Positions 23,175 to 33,814 of a stretch of 64,000 nt of DNA are shown here, in pieces (position 1 is the stretch's first letter; each line of letters begins with the position of its first letter). The notes below the pieces were generated by a model. It was not told where the DNA came from and did no database searches. It saw nothing but the letters and a program-made list of their open reading frames with translations. A program made the position numbers and the translations under genes. Location: assembly GCA_040902195.1 (NCBI GenBank), contig JBBDXS010000019.1:496001-560000 (forward strand), read 5' to 3'. The stretch comes from JBBDXS01 sp040902195. GTDB taxonomy: Bacteria > Chloroflexota > Dehalococcoidia > DSTF01 > RBG-16-68-14.

Positions 23175-23311
23175 CTAACTCTTCGCGAGCTGGCGCAGGA
23201 CGTACGGCAGGATGCCGCCGTGGCGGTAGTAGTCGACCTCGACGGGCGTGTCGATGCGCGCCGTCACGTCGAACTCTTTCGATACGCCATCGTCCGCCGT
23301 AGCGCGCACGC
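23175..23311 (-). pseudogene. Duplicated 3' fragment of the aconitase gene
   Basis: The 137 bp match 24283-24419 with about eight mismatches by eye, most in the distal part, and encode the last 45 or so residues of aconitase including VDYYRHGGILPYVLRQLAKS. It lacks any start and is not translated as a protein on its own. It forms the right border of the DinB insert and the left border of the phosphotransferase insert. Confidence 0.85.
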
Positions 23312-23350
23312 CTTGCTGGCTCAACTAGCCAGCGAAGGTGTGCTCTGGAC

Positions 23351-24181
23351 TTACTGACCCAGCACGCGCTCGGCGCGGTCCAGCTGCCGGGGGACATCCT
23401 CGGGGCGGTGGCGGATCGCCCAGTCCGTGCGACGGAGCGCCATGTGCGCGACGTACGCCCGCAGCACGTGCGGCTCGACGAGCGTCTCGACCCGGTCCCA
23501 GATCTGCTGGCCGTGACCGTCGAGGTCGAACGCGAACGCCACCAGGTCGTAGCGGTGATCGCCCGCGCACGCACCCTCCCAGTCGATGATCCCGGTGAGC
23601 GTGCCGTCATCGAGGGCGAGCACGTTGTCGGTGTGCAGGTCGAGGTGGACGAGCCCGCTCGTCGGGAACCATGACGGCTCGGCGTCGGCGCCGACCGACT
23701 CGACGAAGTCGATGATGCGCCGGGCGCGATCGGAGTGCGCCCGGAGCGAGTCGTGCTGCGCGCAGCCGTCCTCGCCGACCGTGAGGGTGTGAATCACGAA
23801 CTCACCCCACCCCTGCAGCGCTGGTGCCGGCGGTGGGCCGACGATGCCGGCTGCAGCGCTGACGCACTCGATCATCCGGTCGACCAGCTGCGGCGGCCAG
23901 ATCGGGAACGATCGTCCCGGCAGCACCTGCTGTGCGGAGAGCGTCCACCCGTCGACGGCGCGCACGAACGGGTACTCGGGCACGGGCACGCCACGCGAAC
24001 GCAGCACGTCGAGCGCGGGCAGGAGCACCGCATAGCGGTCGGCCACGCCCTCGTCGGCGACCCATTTCAGCACGACGCGCTCACCATCGGCAGCGATGGC
24101 GAACCACGCGCCGCCCGACTCACCCCCGGGTGCACGGCCCTCCAGCTGGAAGCCGAGGTCGCGCAGCTGCTCCGCGTTCAC
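23351..24181 (-). CDS. Aminoglycoside phosphotransferase-family kinase
   Basis: A 276-residue APH-fold protein. The catalytic loop VHLDLHTDNVLA and the metal-binding IIDWEGACAGDHRYDL motif are intact, and VLKWVAD gives the N-lobe Lys. The closest general group is the phosphotransferase enzyme family with unknown small-molecule substrate; antibiotic resistance should not be assumed. The GTG at 24181 has AGGAG eight bases upstream, which decides the start; the frame stays open upstream only because it overlaps the aconitase gene. It is the single gene of the third insert (23312-24282). Confidence 0.8.
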   Translation of the reverse strand: MNAEQLRDLGFQLEGRAPGGESGGAWFAIAADGERVVLKWVADEGVADRYAVLLPALDVLRSRGVPVPEYPFVRAVDGWTLSAQQVLPGRSFPIWPPQLVDRMIECVSAAAGIVGPPPAPALQGWGEFVIHTLTVGEDGCAQHDSLRAHSDRARRIIDFVESVGADAEPSWFPTSGLVHLDLHTDNVLALDDGTLTGIIDWEGACAGDHRYDLVAFAFDLDGHGQQIWDRVETLVEPHVLRAYVAHMALRRTDWAIRHRPEDVPRQLDRAERVLGQ

Positions 24182-24282
24182 GTCATGACTCCTAAGTCCA
24201 ACCTGACATATCCAGTTGACATTCTCGGTTCGGCATGCAAGAACACCGCAGATAAAATCCCGCTGAAAGTGACTGCTGACGC

Positions 24283-27054
<2,772 letters not shown>

Positions 27055-27088
27055 GGCGAGAGTTCCTTTCGCTCCCATCCTACCGAAC

Positions 27089-27113
27089 AGGGCGGACACA
27101 TGGGCCCGCCCCT
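27089..27113. repeat. GTAGGGG-family palindrome upstream of aconitase
   Basis: GGGCGG ... CCGCCC with the tail CCTAC, in the same style as the palindromes at 2630, 31641 and 33732. It lies between the aconitase start and the SnoaL-like gene. Confidence 0.5.
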
Positions 27114-27228
27114 ACACCGGGCCGGCGCGGACCCTCACCCCGGCCGCTTTCGAGGGGAGTGGGGAACTTACGCCGAGAGCGCGGCCCTTTTCGAGAGCAG
27201 GTGAGCAATTGCCGTTCCCTTCGCTTGC

Positions 27229-27234
27229 TATACT
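27229..27234 (+). promoter_or_regulatory. -10 box for the SnoaL-like gene
   Basis: TATACT ends 10 nt before the ATG at 27245, consistent with a very short leader. No convincing -35 or Shine-Dalgarno sequence. Confidence 0.45.
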
Positions 27235-27244
27235 CCGACCTCAG

Positions 27245-27640
27245 ATGGCCATGCACCCCAACATCGAACTCGTCCGCCGGTTCCACGAGGCGCAACGCCA
27301 GGCTGACGCTCCGGTCCTCATGGGACTGCTCGCCGATGACGCGATTTGGCACGTCCCCAGCAAGAATTTGCTGTCCCGCGACTATCACGGGAGAGCGGAA
27401 GTCGCCGGCTTCTTCGGCAAGGCGCGCGAGCTCTCCGGCGGTACGGTCCGCACCGAACTGATCGATGTACTCGGCGGCGACGACTTCGCTATCGCGCTCG
27501 TCCGCGTCTTCGCCGAGCGGGAGGGCAAGAAGCTCAGCGGTGAGTTTCAAGCGTTCACCTACCGGATTGAGAGCGGCAAGATCGCTGAATTCTGGTTCCT
27601 TGTGGAGGACCGCTACGCTGTCGATGCCTTCTGGTCGTGA
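27245..27640 (+). CDS. SnoaL-like / NTF2-fold protein
   Basis: A 131-residue cone-shaped alpha+beta barrel protein: MHPNIELVRRFHEAQRQADAPVLMGLLADDAIWHVP is the typical helix-helix-strand opening, and YRIESGKIAEFWFLVEDRYAVDAFW the closing strands. Family members include polyketide cyclases, ketosteroid isomerase-like enzymes and non-catalytic ligand binders; no catalytic residue can be assigned. ATG 27245 and ATG 27251 are both possible starts. It is monocistronic, divergent from aconitase. Confidence 0.78.
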   Translation: MAMHPNIELVRRFHEAQRQADAPVLMGLLADDAIWHVPSKNLLSRDYHGRAEVAGFFGKARELSGGTVRTELIDVLGGDDFAIALVRVFAEREGKKLSGEFQAFTYRIESGKIAEFWFLVEDRYAVDAFWS

Positions 27641-27655
27641 GCAGCGAACCCGATG

Positions 27656-27685
27656 TTGTTGCCGCTCCCCAGCCTTCTATATACT
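27656..27685 (+). promoter_or_regulatory. Promoter of the lipoprotein gene
   Basis: TTGTTG (27656-27661) and TATACT (27680-27685) are 18 bp apart. The ATG follows at 27732 with AGGACGAGAG upstream. One of the better -35/-10 pairs in the window. Confidence 0.5.
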
Positions 27686-27731
27686 CACAATCGCCGGAAC
27701 TAGCTGCTGAATACGAAAGGACGAGAGCCAC

Positions 27732-28730
27732 ATGGTGACAGCCATAACACCCCGGGGGCTACGCAAGGTACTCGTCGTCCTGGCCGGACTCTCGTTCGCG
27801 CTGGCGCTAACCGCATGTGGTGGTGGCGATGACACGCCTGCCGTTACGCCGACAGTCGAGGGGGAAGCAACGCCCACCGAGGAGTCTGCTGCTGCCGACG
27901 ATACGGTGCAGATCGATCAGTCATACTGGCATGCTGGCTTCAAAGTATCGTTGTCTGAGGCAACGCTGACCGATGGTGACGTTGGCAGCCCTACCGTTAC
28001 TATCGATGCGACGTTCGAGAACCTGGGCAACACCGACGCTACGCCCGATTCGCAGCTTGCGCTCACCTCCGGCGCCAACAGCTACTCGTCTGGTTCGCTC
28101 GAAGAAGACATTCCGCGAGTGCCAGCTGGACTCAGCAGCACCGGTACGATCGCCTTCGACGTCGACGAAGACTTCACCTTCGACGACGCAACGCTGATCG
28201 TCGGCAACCCGCAAAACAACCAGGCTTTCGTGCCGCTCGGGCCGGACGGCGATGAGCTCGTCTCGCTCCTACCGCGCGAGATCCCCGCGACCGGCACCGT
28301 GGCCGCAGGCGCCGTGACTGCTCACGTCACAGGCGCCGAGCTGCGTGCCGACCTACCGAACCAGCACAGCGAAATGGAGGCCGGCAAGCTCGCCCTGACG
28401 GTGCGCTTTGACATCGATGTCGGATCAGGCATCCAGATAGGTCAGGGCGTCTTCCAAGGCCCCAACGTGGCCCTCATCTTGCCCGACGGCACGGCCGTGG
28501 CAGTGCGCAGCGATGGAGTCAGTGGTGTCAACGAGCTGCTCCAGGGTAAGGAAGGCACGACGATCTCTGACCTCGCGGTCCGCTTTGAGGTAGACGAACC
28601 GTCCGAAGGCACGTACGCCTTCGTTGTGCGCGGCGCCTACGGACCCGGCGGGACGGACGTCGAAGGACAGGTCACCATCCAGATCCCGCCTGCCACGACG
28701 GGGGGCGCTGCTGCGAACGCGACTCCCTGA
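27732..28730 (+). CDS. Secreted lipoprotein of unknown function
   Basis: A 332-residue protein with a basic N-terminus, a hydrophobic signal segment and the lipobox LTAC (Cys about 29) followed by GGGDD and a Thr/Pro/Glu-rich linker, as in envelope lipoproteins. The mature part has two beta-rich domains of about 125 residues each; the first (WHAGFKVSLSEATLTD, FENLGNTDATPDSQLAL) and the second (TGAELRADLP, KLALTVRFDI) look like distant repeats of an immunoglobulin-type domain resembling DUF4352. No enzymatic motif. It is transcribed alone; 390 bp without a gene follow. Confidence 0.75.
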   Translation: MVTAITPRGLRKVLVVLAGLSFALALTACGGGDDTPAVTPTVEGEATPTEESAAADDTVQIDQSYWHAGFKVSLSEATLTDGDVGSPTVTIDATFENLGNTDATPDSQLALTSGANSYSSGSLEEDIPRVPAGLSSTGTIAFDVDEDFTFDDATLIVGNPQNNQAFVPLGPDGDELVSLLPREIPATGTVAAGAVTAHVTGAELRADLPNQHSEMEAGKLALTVRFDIDVGSGIQIGQGVFQGPNVALILPDGTAVAVRSDGVSGVNELLQGKEGTTISDLAVRFEVDEPSEGTYAFVVRGAYGPGGTDVEGQVTIQIPPATTGGAAANATP

Positions 28731-29109
28731 TCTCGCGTCACGACACCGGCATCGTGAGGGCCGCGCCCGTGCTCTGCATCACGCGACCTCTGCGGCGCCG
28801 CGCTGCTGCCGGTTGTACTGGCCTTCCGCGACCTGTGGCGCAGCCATCCTCGTGCGCGCTCGTTTGGTTCGGGTTAGACTCCGACGGACCAGTTCAACTG
28901 TAATAAATGAAGCCGCGAACTCGGCCCGAGACGCTCGGTGGCAGTACGCGGGGATCGGGACGAAGGGCCAGGCTGTACAGGCACGAAGATCTCTCCTACC
29001 CCTACCCCACCGCGAACAAGGGCCGCCGCAGGAACGGTTCTTCCGATAGGGCGCGGGCACCCCTATCAGAACTGCAGCCCTTCGCTTCGCTCTAAGGCGG
29101 CTCCGGCGG
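28731..29109. other. Gene-free stretch with dispersed CTTCGCT repeat
   Basis: No open frame with a plausible start and ribosome binding site is seen. Near its end lies CCTTCGCTTCGCTC (29079-29092), a member of the CCTTCGCTNCGCTC family that also occurs at 29161, 29183 and 57867. The rest shows no clear structure. Confidence 0.5.
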
Positions 29110-29115
29110 TAGACT
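29110..29115 (+). promoter_or_regulatory. -10 box for the glycosyltransferase gene, leaderless
   Basis: TAGACT ends 7 nt before the GTG at 29123. No Shine-Dalgarno sequence is present. Confidence 0.45.
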
Positions 29116-29122
29116 GGCTTAC

Positions 29123-30619
29123 GTGGATAGCGAGTTGACAGGGACGTCCGAGCTCGCACCTTTCGCTGCGCTCGAGGGCAGGCCCTTCGCTGCGCGAGGG
29201 AGCGGGCGGCTCACGAGGCGCCCCTACAGCGCCGCCCCCGAAGCGCACAGTCCTTCCGCGTACCGGAAGGGCGCCGGCGGGGCGCTCTGGCGCCACGTCG
29301 ACGCGACGCACGTCATCATCGCCAGCTTGCTGATCGCGCTCTCGATCATCGGGGGCTTCCGTGTAGCGCTCCTTCTGTCCGAGCTGGCCGCGCATTCGAG
29401 CGGGGTCCACGCGCTGCAAGGTCACAACGACTTTCTGGCCTTCTATTCCGGGGCGCACTACGTGCTCGCCGGCCGGGCAGGCGACATCTACAGCGCGACG
29501 GCCCTGGCCAGCTATCAGCTCACGCTGGTCCCGCATAGCGTGGGCAGCGCGGGGTACATGCCGTTCTTGAATCCGCCGTTCGCGGCCGTGATGCAGTCGC
29601 CACTGGCGCTGATGTCGGAACCCGTCGCCAGGCTTGTCTGGTTCGCCATCAATGCGCTGCTGGCGCTAGCGATCGCGTTTTGGATCACCAGCTCCCTACC
29701 CGCGAGACAGCGGGCGCTTGCGTGCGTGATGATCGTGGGCACGTTTCCCTTTTACCAGGCGCTCGTTCAAGGCCAGTGGTCGGTCATTCTCCTGTTGGGT
29801 TGCCTGGGGGCGCTGCATTTCGCTCGTCGCGGATCGTACATCGCAAGCGGCGCGTGCTTGTCCGTGCTGTGGCTCAAGCCGCAACTGGCGTTGATCGTTT
29901 TGCCGGGCCTGCTTATCTTCCGCTACAGGCGAATCGCTCTGGGCATGGCCGGCGCGGCTTGCCTGGTCGCGCTGGCCAGCCTGCCCGTTACGGGAGTACA
30001 GCCGTACATCGACTACGTCCCCTTCCTTCTGAACGTCTCTCTCGATCACGTCAACAGCGCGGGAGCGCTCGAACCGGCTGTCTGGCGGGGCGACCTTTCG
30101 CTGACGCAAGGACTGAACGGGCTCTTCGTGGGCCTCTTCAGCCAGTCTTCCAGCGTTGTTGTGAACGCCCTGACGTTCCTTTCCGTTGGCGCTACGCTGC
30201 TCCTCTTTCGGCGAGCTGCACTCAGAACGCGGCCGGCCTTTGGCCACGTCACCAACGAAATGATGCTGGTTGCTTCCGTCTGTCTCGTCTTGCTCATCGA
30301 TCCGCACCTCTTTGCGCAGGACATCACGCTGCTGTTCGTCGTGGTCCCCATCCTGACGCCGCACGTCAAGCATCCCTTTGCGATGGTCCTGGGGCTGTGT
30401 CTCCTGACCGACGCGCCGCTCATCGATCAGGCTGTCCCGCTGCACCTCTTCACGTTGGCGCTCTGGTGCGCCACGGCTGTCATCTGCCTGGCCGTCGTTC
30501 GAGAGCGCGTCCACGAGAACAACCGGGCAGTATCAGAAGAGGACAGGACGCGGGAGGAGGGACAGCGCAGGCAGCCGCTCCTCGAACCAGCCACCGCCCT
30601 GCCGTCCGCTGCGCGTTAG
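29123..30619 (+). CDS. Polytopic membrane glycosyltransferase, GT87/DUF2029-like
   Basis: A 498-residue protein with about 10-12 hydrophobic helices starting near residue 60 (THVIIASLLIALSIIGGFRVALL). The luminal-type loop after the first helix has HNDFLAFYSGAHYVLAGRAGDIY, which matches the D-x-x-x-Y/F-x-A pattern of DUF2029 (GT87) polyprenol-phosphate-mannose-dependent transferases; NPPFAAVMQSPLAL and GQWSVILLLGCLGAL also fit. It probably adds a sugar to an envelope glycolipid. The first 50 or so residues look unlike protein-family sequence and overlap copies of the CTTCGCT repeat, so the real start may lie downstream. The C-terminal tail is charged and low complexity. Confidence 0.75.
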   Translation: MDSELTGTSELAPFAALEGRPFAARGSGRLTRRPYSAAPEAHSPSAYRKGAGGALWRHVDATHVIIASLLIALSIIGGFRVALLLSELAAHSSGVHALQGHNDFLAFYSGAHYVLAGRAGDIYSATALASYQLTLVPHSVGSAGYMPFLNPPFAAVMQSPLALMSEPVARLVWFAINALLALAIAFWITSSLPARQRALACVMIVGTFPFYQALVQGQWSVILLLGCLGALHFARRGSYIASGACLSVLWLKPQLALIVLPGLLIFRYRRIALGMAGAACLVALASLPVTGVQPYIDYVPFLLNVSLDHVNSAGALEPAVWRGDLSLTQGLNGLFVGLFSQSSSVVVNALTFLSVGATLLLFRRAALRTRPAFGHVTNEMMLVASVCLVLLIDPHLFAQDITLLFVVVPILTPHVKHPFAMVLGLCLLTDAPLIDQAVPLHLFTLALWCATAVICLAVVRERVHENNRAVSEEDRTREEGQRRQPLLEPATALPSAAR

Positions 30620-30657
30620 GCGGGGCGGCGGTCGCTACGAGGACTGCTCTCCAAGAG

Positions 30658-30727
30658 TACGCCTCTGGCGGGATACTGGAGCTTGGACTTATAGACGATA
30701 AGCGGTTCGAGGAATAGGATAGCAGCG
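30658..30727 (+). promoter_or_regulatory. Shared upstream block, copy 1
   Basis: TACGCCTCT (30658) is followed 34 bp later by TAGACGATAAGCG, then TCGAGG and ATAGGATA (to 30727). Nearly the same block, with the same spacing to within 1 bp, lies at 32564-32632. Each copy precedes an operon of small membrane proteins by about 75-80 bp. The likely content is an unusual promoter with or without an operator. Confidence 0.55.
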
Positions 30728-30808
30728 TCGCCGCGAGTGTTGGCGAGAGCTGTCTGGCTGAAGCACGTTCGCCTCGTGGAGGGGCGGCACGCGGAAAGGA
30801 GGAAGGCT

Positions 30809-31024
30809 GTGGACCGATTGGTACTACTGCTGTTAGGAGTCCTGGCCTGGCTCGGCGTGGCGGTGATCGCCGTGCTCGTCGTCAACGCCTGGGAGGACGA
30901 GAACCAGATCCTGGCGTTCTTGCCCATAGCAGCGGCGGTGATCGTTGCGTGGGGCATCGGCGAGTACGTGACGGAGAACGTCTTCGAGAAGGACGGAGAG
31001 GAGGCGGTTCGTGGCGATGCTTGA
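30809..31024 (+). CDS. Small two-helix membrane protein
   Basis: A 71-residue protein from the GTG at 30809, which has AGGAGG upstream. Two hydrophobic helices (about 2-22 and 32-52) are joined by a short acidic loop (NAWEDENQ); the tail is acidic. A reading from 30737 would begin inside the shared regulatory block and lacks a ribosome binding site. It overlaps the DoxX gene by 14 bp, which indicates coupling. Function is unknown; an accessory subunit for the DoxX protein is a reasonable guess. Confidence 0.65.
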   Translation: MDRLVLLLLGVLAWLGVAVIAVLVVNAWEDENQILAFLPIAAAVIVAWGIGEYVTENVFEKDGEEAVRGDA

Positions 31025-31637
31025 GCGCGCGTTTCCGAAGCAGGAGCTGCGCGACCCGTCGTGGATGCGGCTGATCTTTGCCGACACGCGACTCGCGCCA
31101 CTGTGGGCGCTGGCGCGCATGTACCTAGGCTACCAGTGGCTACTCGCCGGCTGGCACAAGATGTGGGGCGACGAACGCTGGATTAACGTGCCCGGCGAGG
31201 ATGGGCTGCCGCTCGCCGGGTTCTGGACGCGGGCGACGTCGTTTCCGGCAGAAGGTAGCCCACCGATCAAGTACGACTGGTATCGCGACTTCCTGAAGTA
31301 CATGCTAGATAACGAATGGTATCAGTGGTTCTCGTGGGTAATCGCGTTCGGCGAGGTGCTGGCGGGAGTAGCGCTGATCGTAGGGGCGTTTACCGGGCTC
31401 GCGGCGCTGGCCGGCGCGACGATGAACTTCAACTTCATGCTCGCGGGCAGCGCGAGCACGAACCCGGTCTTGTTCGTCCTGGCGATCCTGATCCTGTTCG
31501 GCTGGAAGGTCGCGGGCTGGATTGGCATTGATCGCTGGCTGCTGCCCGCGCTCGGCACGCCGTGGGAGCCAGGCCGCCTTGCGCAGACGGCCTCCGCGCG
31601 TATGCACGCCGAGGGCGCGCGGGGCAGCCCTCCGTAG
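31011..31637 (+). CDS. DoxX-family membrane protein
   Basis: A 208-residue protein with about four hydrophobic helices. ALARMYLGYQWLLAGWHKMWG is the classic DoxX first helix, and WFSWVIAFGEVLAGVALIVGAFTGLAALAGATMNFNFMLAGS the second to third helices. DoxD/DoxX proteins form part of thiosulfate:quinone oxidoreductase in Acidianus, and in other bacteria DoxX associates with thiol or redox stress systems. No DoxA is next to it. AGGAGG precedes the GTG at 31011; ATG 31017 is an alternative. Confidence 0.85.
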   Translation: MAMLERAFPKQELRDPSWMRLIFADTRLAPLWALARMYLGYQWLLAGWHKMWGDERWINVPGEDGLPLAGFWTRATSFPAEGSPPIKYDWYRDFLKYMLDNEWYQWFSWVIAFGEVLAGVALIVGAFTGLAALAGATMNFNFMLAGSASTNPVLFVLAILILFGWKVAGWIGIDRWLLPALGTPWEPGRLAQTASARMHAEGARGSPP

Positions 31638-31640
31638 CGA

Positions 31641-31680
31641 ATCTGTAGGGGGCGGACGGATACGTCCGTCCCCTACAGAT
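31641..31680. repeat. 40-bp near-perfect palindrome
   Basis: Outer arms ATCTGTAGGGG and CCCCTACAGAT are perfect; inner arms GGACGGAT and ACGTCCGTC are nearly so. It follows the DoxX stop by 4 bp. It is the longest member of the GTAGGGG palindrome family in the window and would also form a strong hairpin in RNA. Confidence 0.7.
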
Positions 31681-31821
31681 CATAACGCAGGGCGGCAGTC
31701 ATCCGGCGACGATGGCAATCACGATCATGCATGAGCACTTGACTCTTGCGCCCGGCTGGCATATGACTTGGGAAAGTACCCGGACCTCGCTGCAGGGCGG
31801 CGACCAAGAGGAGGACCCCCA

Positions 31822-32478
31822 ATGTTCCACAAGGCAAGAAGGATACAGGGCGGGCTGATCGCGCTCGTCGCGGGCGCCGCCGCTGTTGCGGTGCTGCTCG
31901 CCGGGCTGGCGTTCGGCGCGACCGGCGCGCAGGCGCAAACGGCCGGCGAGAGCTACGGCGGCCCGATCGAAGTGCTCGTAGCGGGAACGTGCGGCGGCGG
32001 CTCGATCACGCTCACCGTGGGCGACGATGGCGCTTCGATTACGGAGGTGTCGCTCGACGGCCTCTACGTCGGCCCCGTGCTGGTAAACGCGCTGGCTACT
32101 CCGCCAGGAGGCGCGTTCGTCGTCGCGCTCGACCCGCCCATCGAAATCGCAGATGACGGCTCGTTCGAGCAGACGGTCCAGCCGGTTCCAGGCGTCGACG
32201 CGGACTTCGCGGGCCAGTTTGACGGCGACACGGTTACGGGCACTTTGGGTGTTGCCGCCCTTGACTGCGTCGACGTGCCATTCAGCGGCGAGGCCGGCGT
32301 TGTGCCGCCGACATCGACCCCTGGGCCTACGCCAACGGCAACAGCCGCCGCCGTCCTGCCGAAGACCGGTAGCGGCTCCGCTGGCTCCAGCGACAGCACT
32401 ACCCTCCTGGTAATGCTTGCCGCAGCCGCGGGCGTCGCGACGCTGGCCACCGGCTACGCGCTACGACGCCGCGCGTAG
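31822..32478 (+). CDS. Secreted protein with LPKTG-type sorting signal
   Basis: A 218-residue protein with a Sec signal peptide (basic start, helix about 10-32, AQAQ cleavage region), a beta-rich outer domain with CGGGSITLTVGDDG and a partner Cys in ALDCVDVP, a Pro/Thr-rich spacer (TSTPGPTPTATAA), then LPKTG, a hydrophobic helix and a final RRR. This is the exact architecture of a sortase substrate anchored to peptidoglycan or another surface polymer. No sortase gene is in the window. The ATG at 31822 is preceded by GAGGAGGA. A strong terminator follows at 32505. Confidence 0.8.
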   Translation: MFHKARRIQGGLIALVAGAAAVAVLLAGLAFGATGAQAQTAGESYGGPIEVLVAGTCGGGSITLTVGDDGASITEVSLDGLYVGPVLVNALATPPGGAFVVALDPPIEIADDGSFEQTVQPVPGVDADFAGQFDGDTVTGTLGVAALDCVDVPFSGEAGVVPPTSTPGPTPTATAAAVLPKTGSGSAGSSDSTTLLVMLAAAAGVATLATGYALRRRA

Positions 32479-32504
32479 TCCTTCCAGTCGTAAGAGAGCA
32501 CGAA

Positions 32505-32541
32505 GGGAGCGGCCCCAAACAGGGGCCGCTCCCTCGTTCTG
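32505..32541 (+). terminator. Rho-independent terminator after the LPKTG gene
   Basis: A perfect 12-bp stem (GGGAGCGGCCCC / GGGGCCGCTCCC) with a 5-nt loop AAACA is followed by the T-rich TCGTTCTGTT. It closes the LPKTG transcription unit. Confidence 0.8.
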
Positions 32542-32563
32542 TTCCAGGAGCTGCCACAAAGAA

Positions 32564-32632
32564 TACGCCTCTCAAGGGATGCCCGCGCGCGGTCCCTAGA
32601 CGATAACCGCATCGAAGCATAGGATAAGAGCG
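32564..32632 (+). promoter_or_regulatory. Shared upstream block, copy 2
   Basis: TACGCCTCT (32564), TAGACGATAACCG (32597) and TCGAAG ... ATAGGATA (to 32632), the same order and spacing as at 30658-30727. It lies about 75 bp before the ATG at 32707. GTGTTGGC follows downstream in both copies. Confidence 0.55.
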
Positions 32633-32706
32633 CTGCAACGCCAGCAACGGGTGTTGGCCTGGAGGTGCTCCAATCCAGGCGAGCGTCAAGCAAAAAGGAG
32701 GCGGAT

Positions 32707-33240
32707 ATGGAACTCACGAACCGAGAAACCTGGACGGTGCTCCACGGCCTCATTTTCGGAAGCGCGTTCCTCCTGGCCTTCGCCGGAGGGCTCGCAGGAC
32801 TGTGGAGCTTGCGGCCGGAACTGGTCACGGTCGCGGGCATCCAGGAACGGATGCGGCGGCTCTGGGTTGGTGTTTGGGCCATGGCGATCGTCGCGTGGGT
32901 GACGGTGGTAACCGGTACCTACGTGGTCTATCCCTGGTATCGAGCGCGGCCGCCCGAAGGAACGGAGGACCTTTCCGACTATCCGAGATCGCTGCTCCTG
33001 AGTGACCCGAACACCGACCTCTGGCACCAGTTTGGCATGGAATGGAAGGAACACATCGCCTGGGCGGCGCCCATCCTGGCGACGGCAGTGGCGTTCATCG
33101 TCACCTGGTACGGTCGCAGGCTCGCGCATGATGCACGGCTGCGCTACGCGACGATCGTCCTGTTCGTGCTGGCATTCGCAGCGGCAGCCGTTGCAGGAAT
33201 CTTCGGTGCGTTCATCACGAAGTCGGCACCACTGCAGTAG
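32707..33240 (+). CDS. Multi-pass membrane protein of unknown function
   Basis: A 177-residue protein with four to five helices (about 8-35, 45-75, 108-130, 140-170). His residues sit in or near helices (VLHGLIFG, LWHQFGMEWKEHIAW), which would allow haem or metal ligation, but no known cytochrome pattern fits. AAAAGGAGG precedes the ATG. It is followed by a second membrane protein gene 21 bp later, and the pair probably forms one complex. It is controlled by copy 2 of the shared block. Confidence 0.65.
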   Translation: MELTNRETWTVLHGLIFGSAFLLAFAGGLAGLWSLRPELVTVAGIQERMRRLWVGVWAMAIVAWVTVVTGTYVVYPWYRARPPEGTEDLSDYPRSLLLSDPNTDLWHQFGMEWKEHIAWAAPILATAVAFIVTWYGRRLAHDARLRYATIVLFVLAFAAAAVAGIFGAFITKSAPLQ

Positions 33241-33261
33241 CCGAGGAAGGAGGACTGGGAC

Positions 33262-33657
33262 ATGGCCATCAACACGAACGAACCAGCCGGTGCACCTTCG
33301 ACGCCGGAGCACGTGAGCGAGGCCGACTTCCGGGTTGACGTTGGTCCGAACGGCCCCGCGCTCGCAGCCGTGCTCGGCGCAGGAATCGGTGTGTTTGTCC
33401 TTGGTTTTCTCACCACGCTGAACGAGATGGCGGTGGGCGTGCACGACTGGCTTATCTTTCAGGAACGCGTCGGTCCGCTGTCCGGCAAAACCACTATGAC
33501 GGGCATCGCCTGGCTCGTGAGCTGGGCCGTCTTGCACCTCGTCTGGTGGAAGCGCGACGTGCCGTTCGTGCCGGTCATGGCGCTCACGATCGTCTTGATG
33601 GTCGCCGGCAACGTCTTGATGTTGCCGCCGGTCTTCCAACGCCTGGCCGTGGATTAG
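33262..33657 (+). CDS. Three-helix membrane protein of unknown function
   Basis: A 131-residue protein with a hydrophilic N-terminus of about 30 residues and helices at about 32-55, 78-98 and 103-125. GVHDWLIF and VLHLVWWKRDVPF give two His in or near helices, similar to the previous gene. AAGGAGGA lies before the ATG. The pair resembles small anchor subunits of an unidentified respiratory or sensory complex; no family is recognised. Confidence 0.6.
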   Translation: MAINTNEPAGAPSTPEHVSEADFRVDVGPNGPALAAVLGAGIGVFVLGFLTTLNEMAVGVHDWLIFQERVGPLSGKTTMTGIAWLVSWAVLHLVWWKRDVPFVPVMALTIVLMVAGNVLMLPPVFQRLAVD

Positions 33658-33731
33658 CCCGCGTCGCCCGAGTCCGCGGGGCACCGGGTGTGGCGCTGTA
33701 ACGCGACCCTCGCTCGCGCACAACGAAGGAC

Positions 33732-33762
33732 GCAGGGGCGACCCACAACGGGTCGCCCCTGC
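33732..33762. repeat. Perfect 13-bp palindrome
   Basis: GCAGGGGCGACCC and GGGTCGCCCCTGC are separated by ACAAC, 74 bp after the membrane pair. Possibly a terminator without U-tract, and a member of the dispersed palindrome family. Confidence 0.65.
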
Positions 33763-33801
33763 TCCTCAAGCAGCGGGCTACCCCCACCCTGCCGCTCCCG
33801 C

Positions 33802-33807
33802 TATCAT
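33802..33807 (+). promoter_or_regulatory. -10 box for the dehydratase gene, leaderless
   Basis: TATCAT ends 7 nt before the ATG at 33815. It overlaps another ATG (33806), which is therefore unlikely to be the start. Confidence 0.45.
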
Positions 33808-33814
33808 GCCTCCG

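Noticed and set aside
23107..23610. 167-codon minus-strand frame running from the kinase gene into the aconitase fragment
   Set aside because: It joins out-of-frame parts of two features and has no start signal.
23351..24181. Aminoglycoside resistance gene
   Set aside because: Only the general kinase fold is seen; no residues specific to a known resistance enzyme were recognised.
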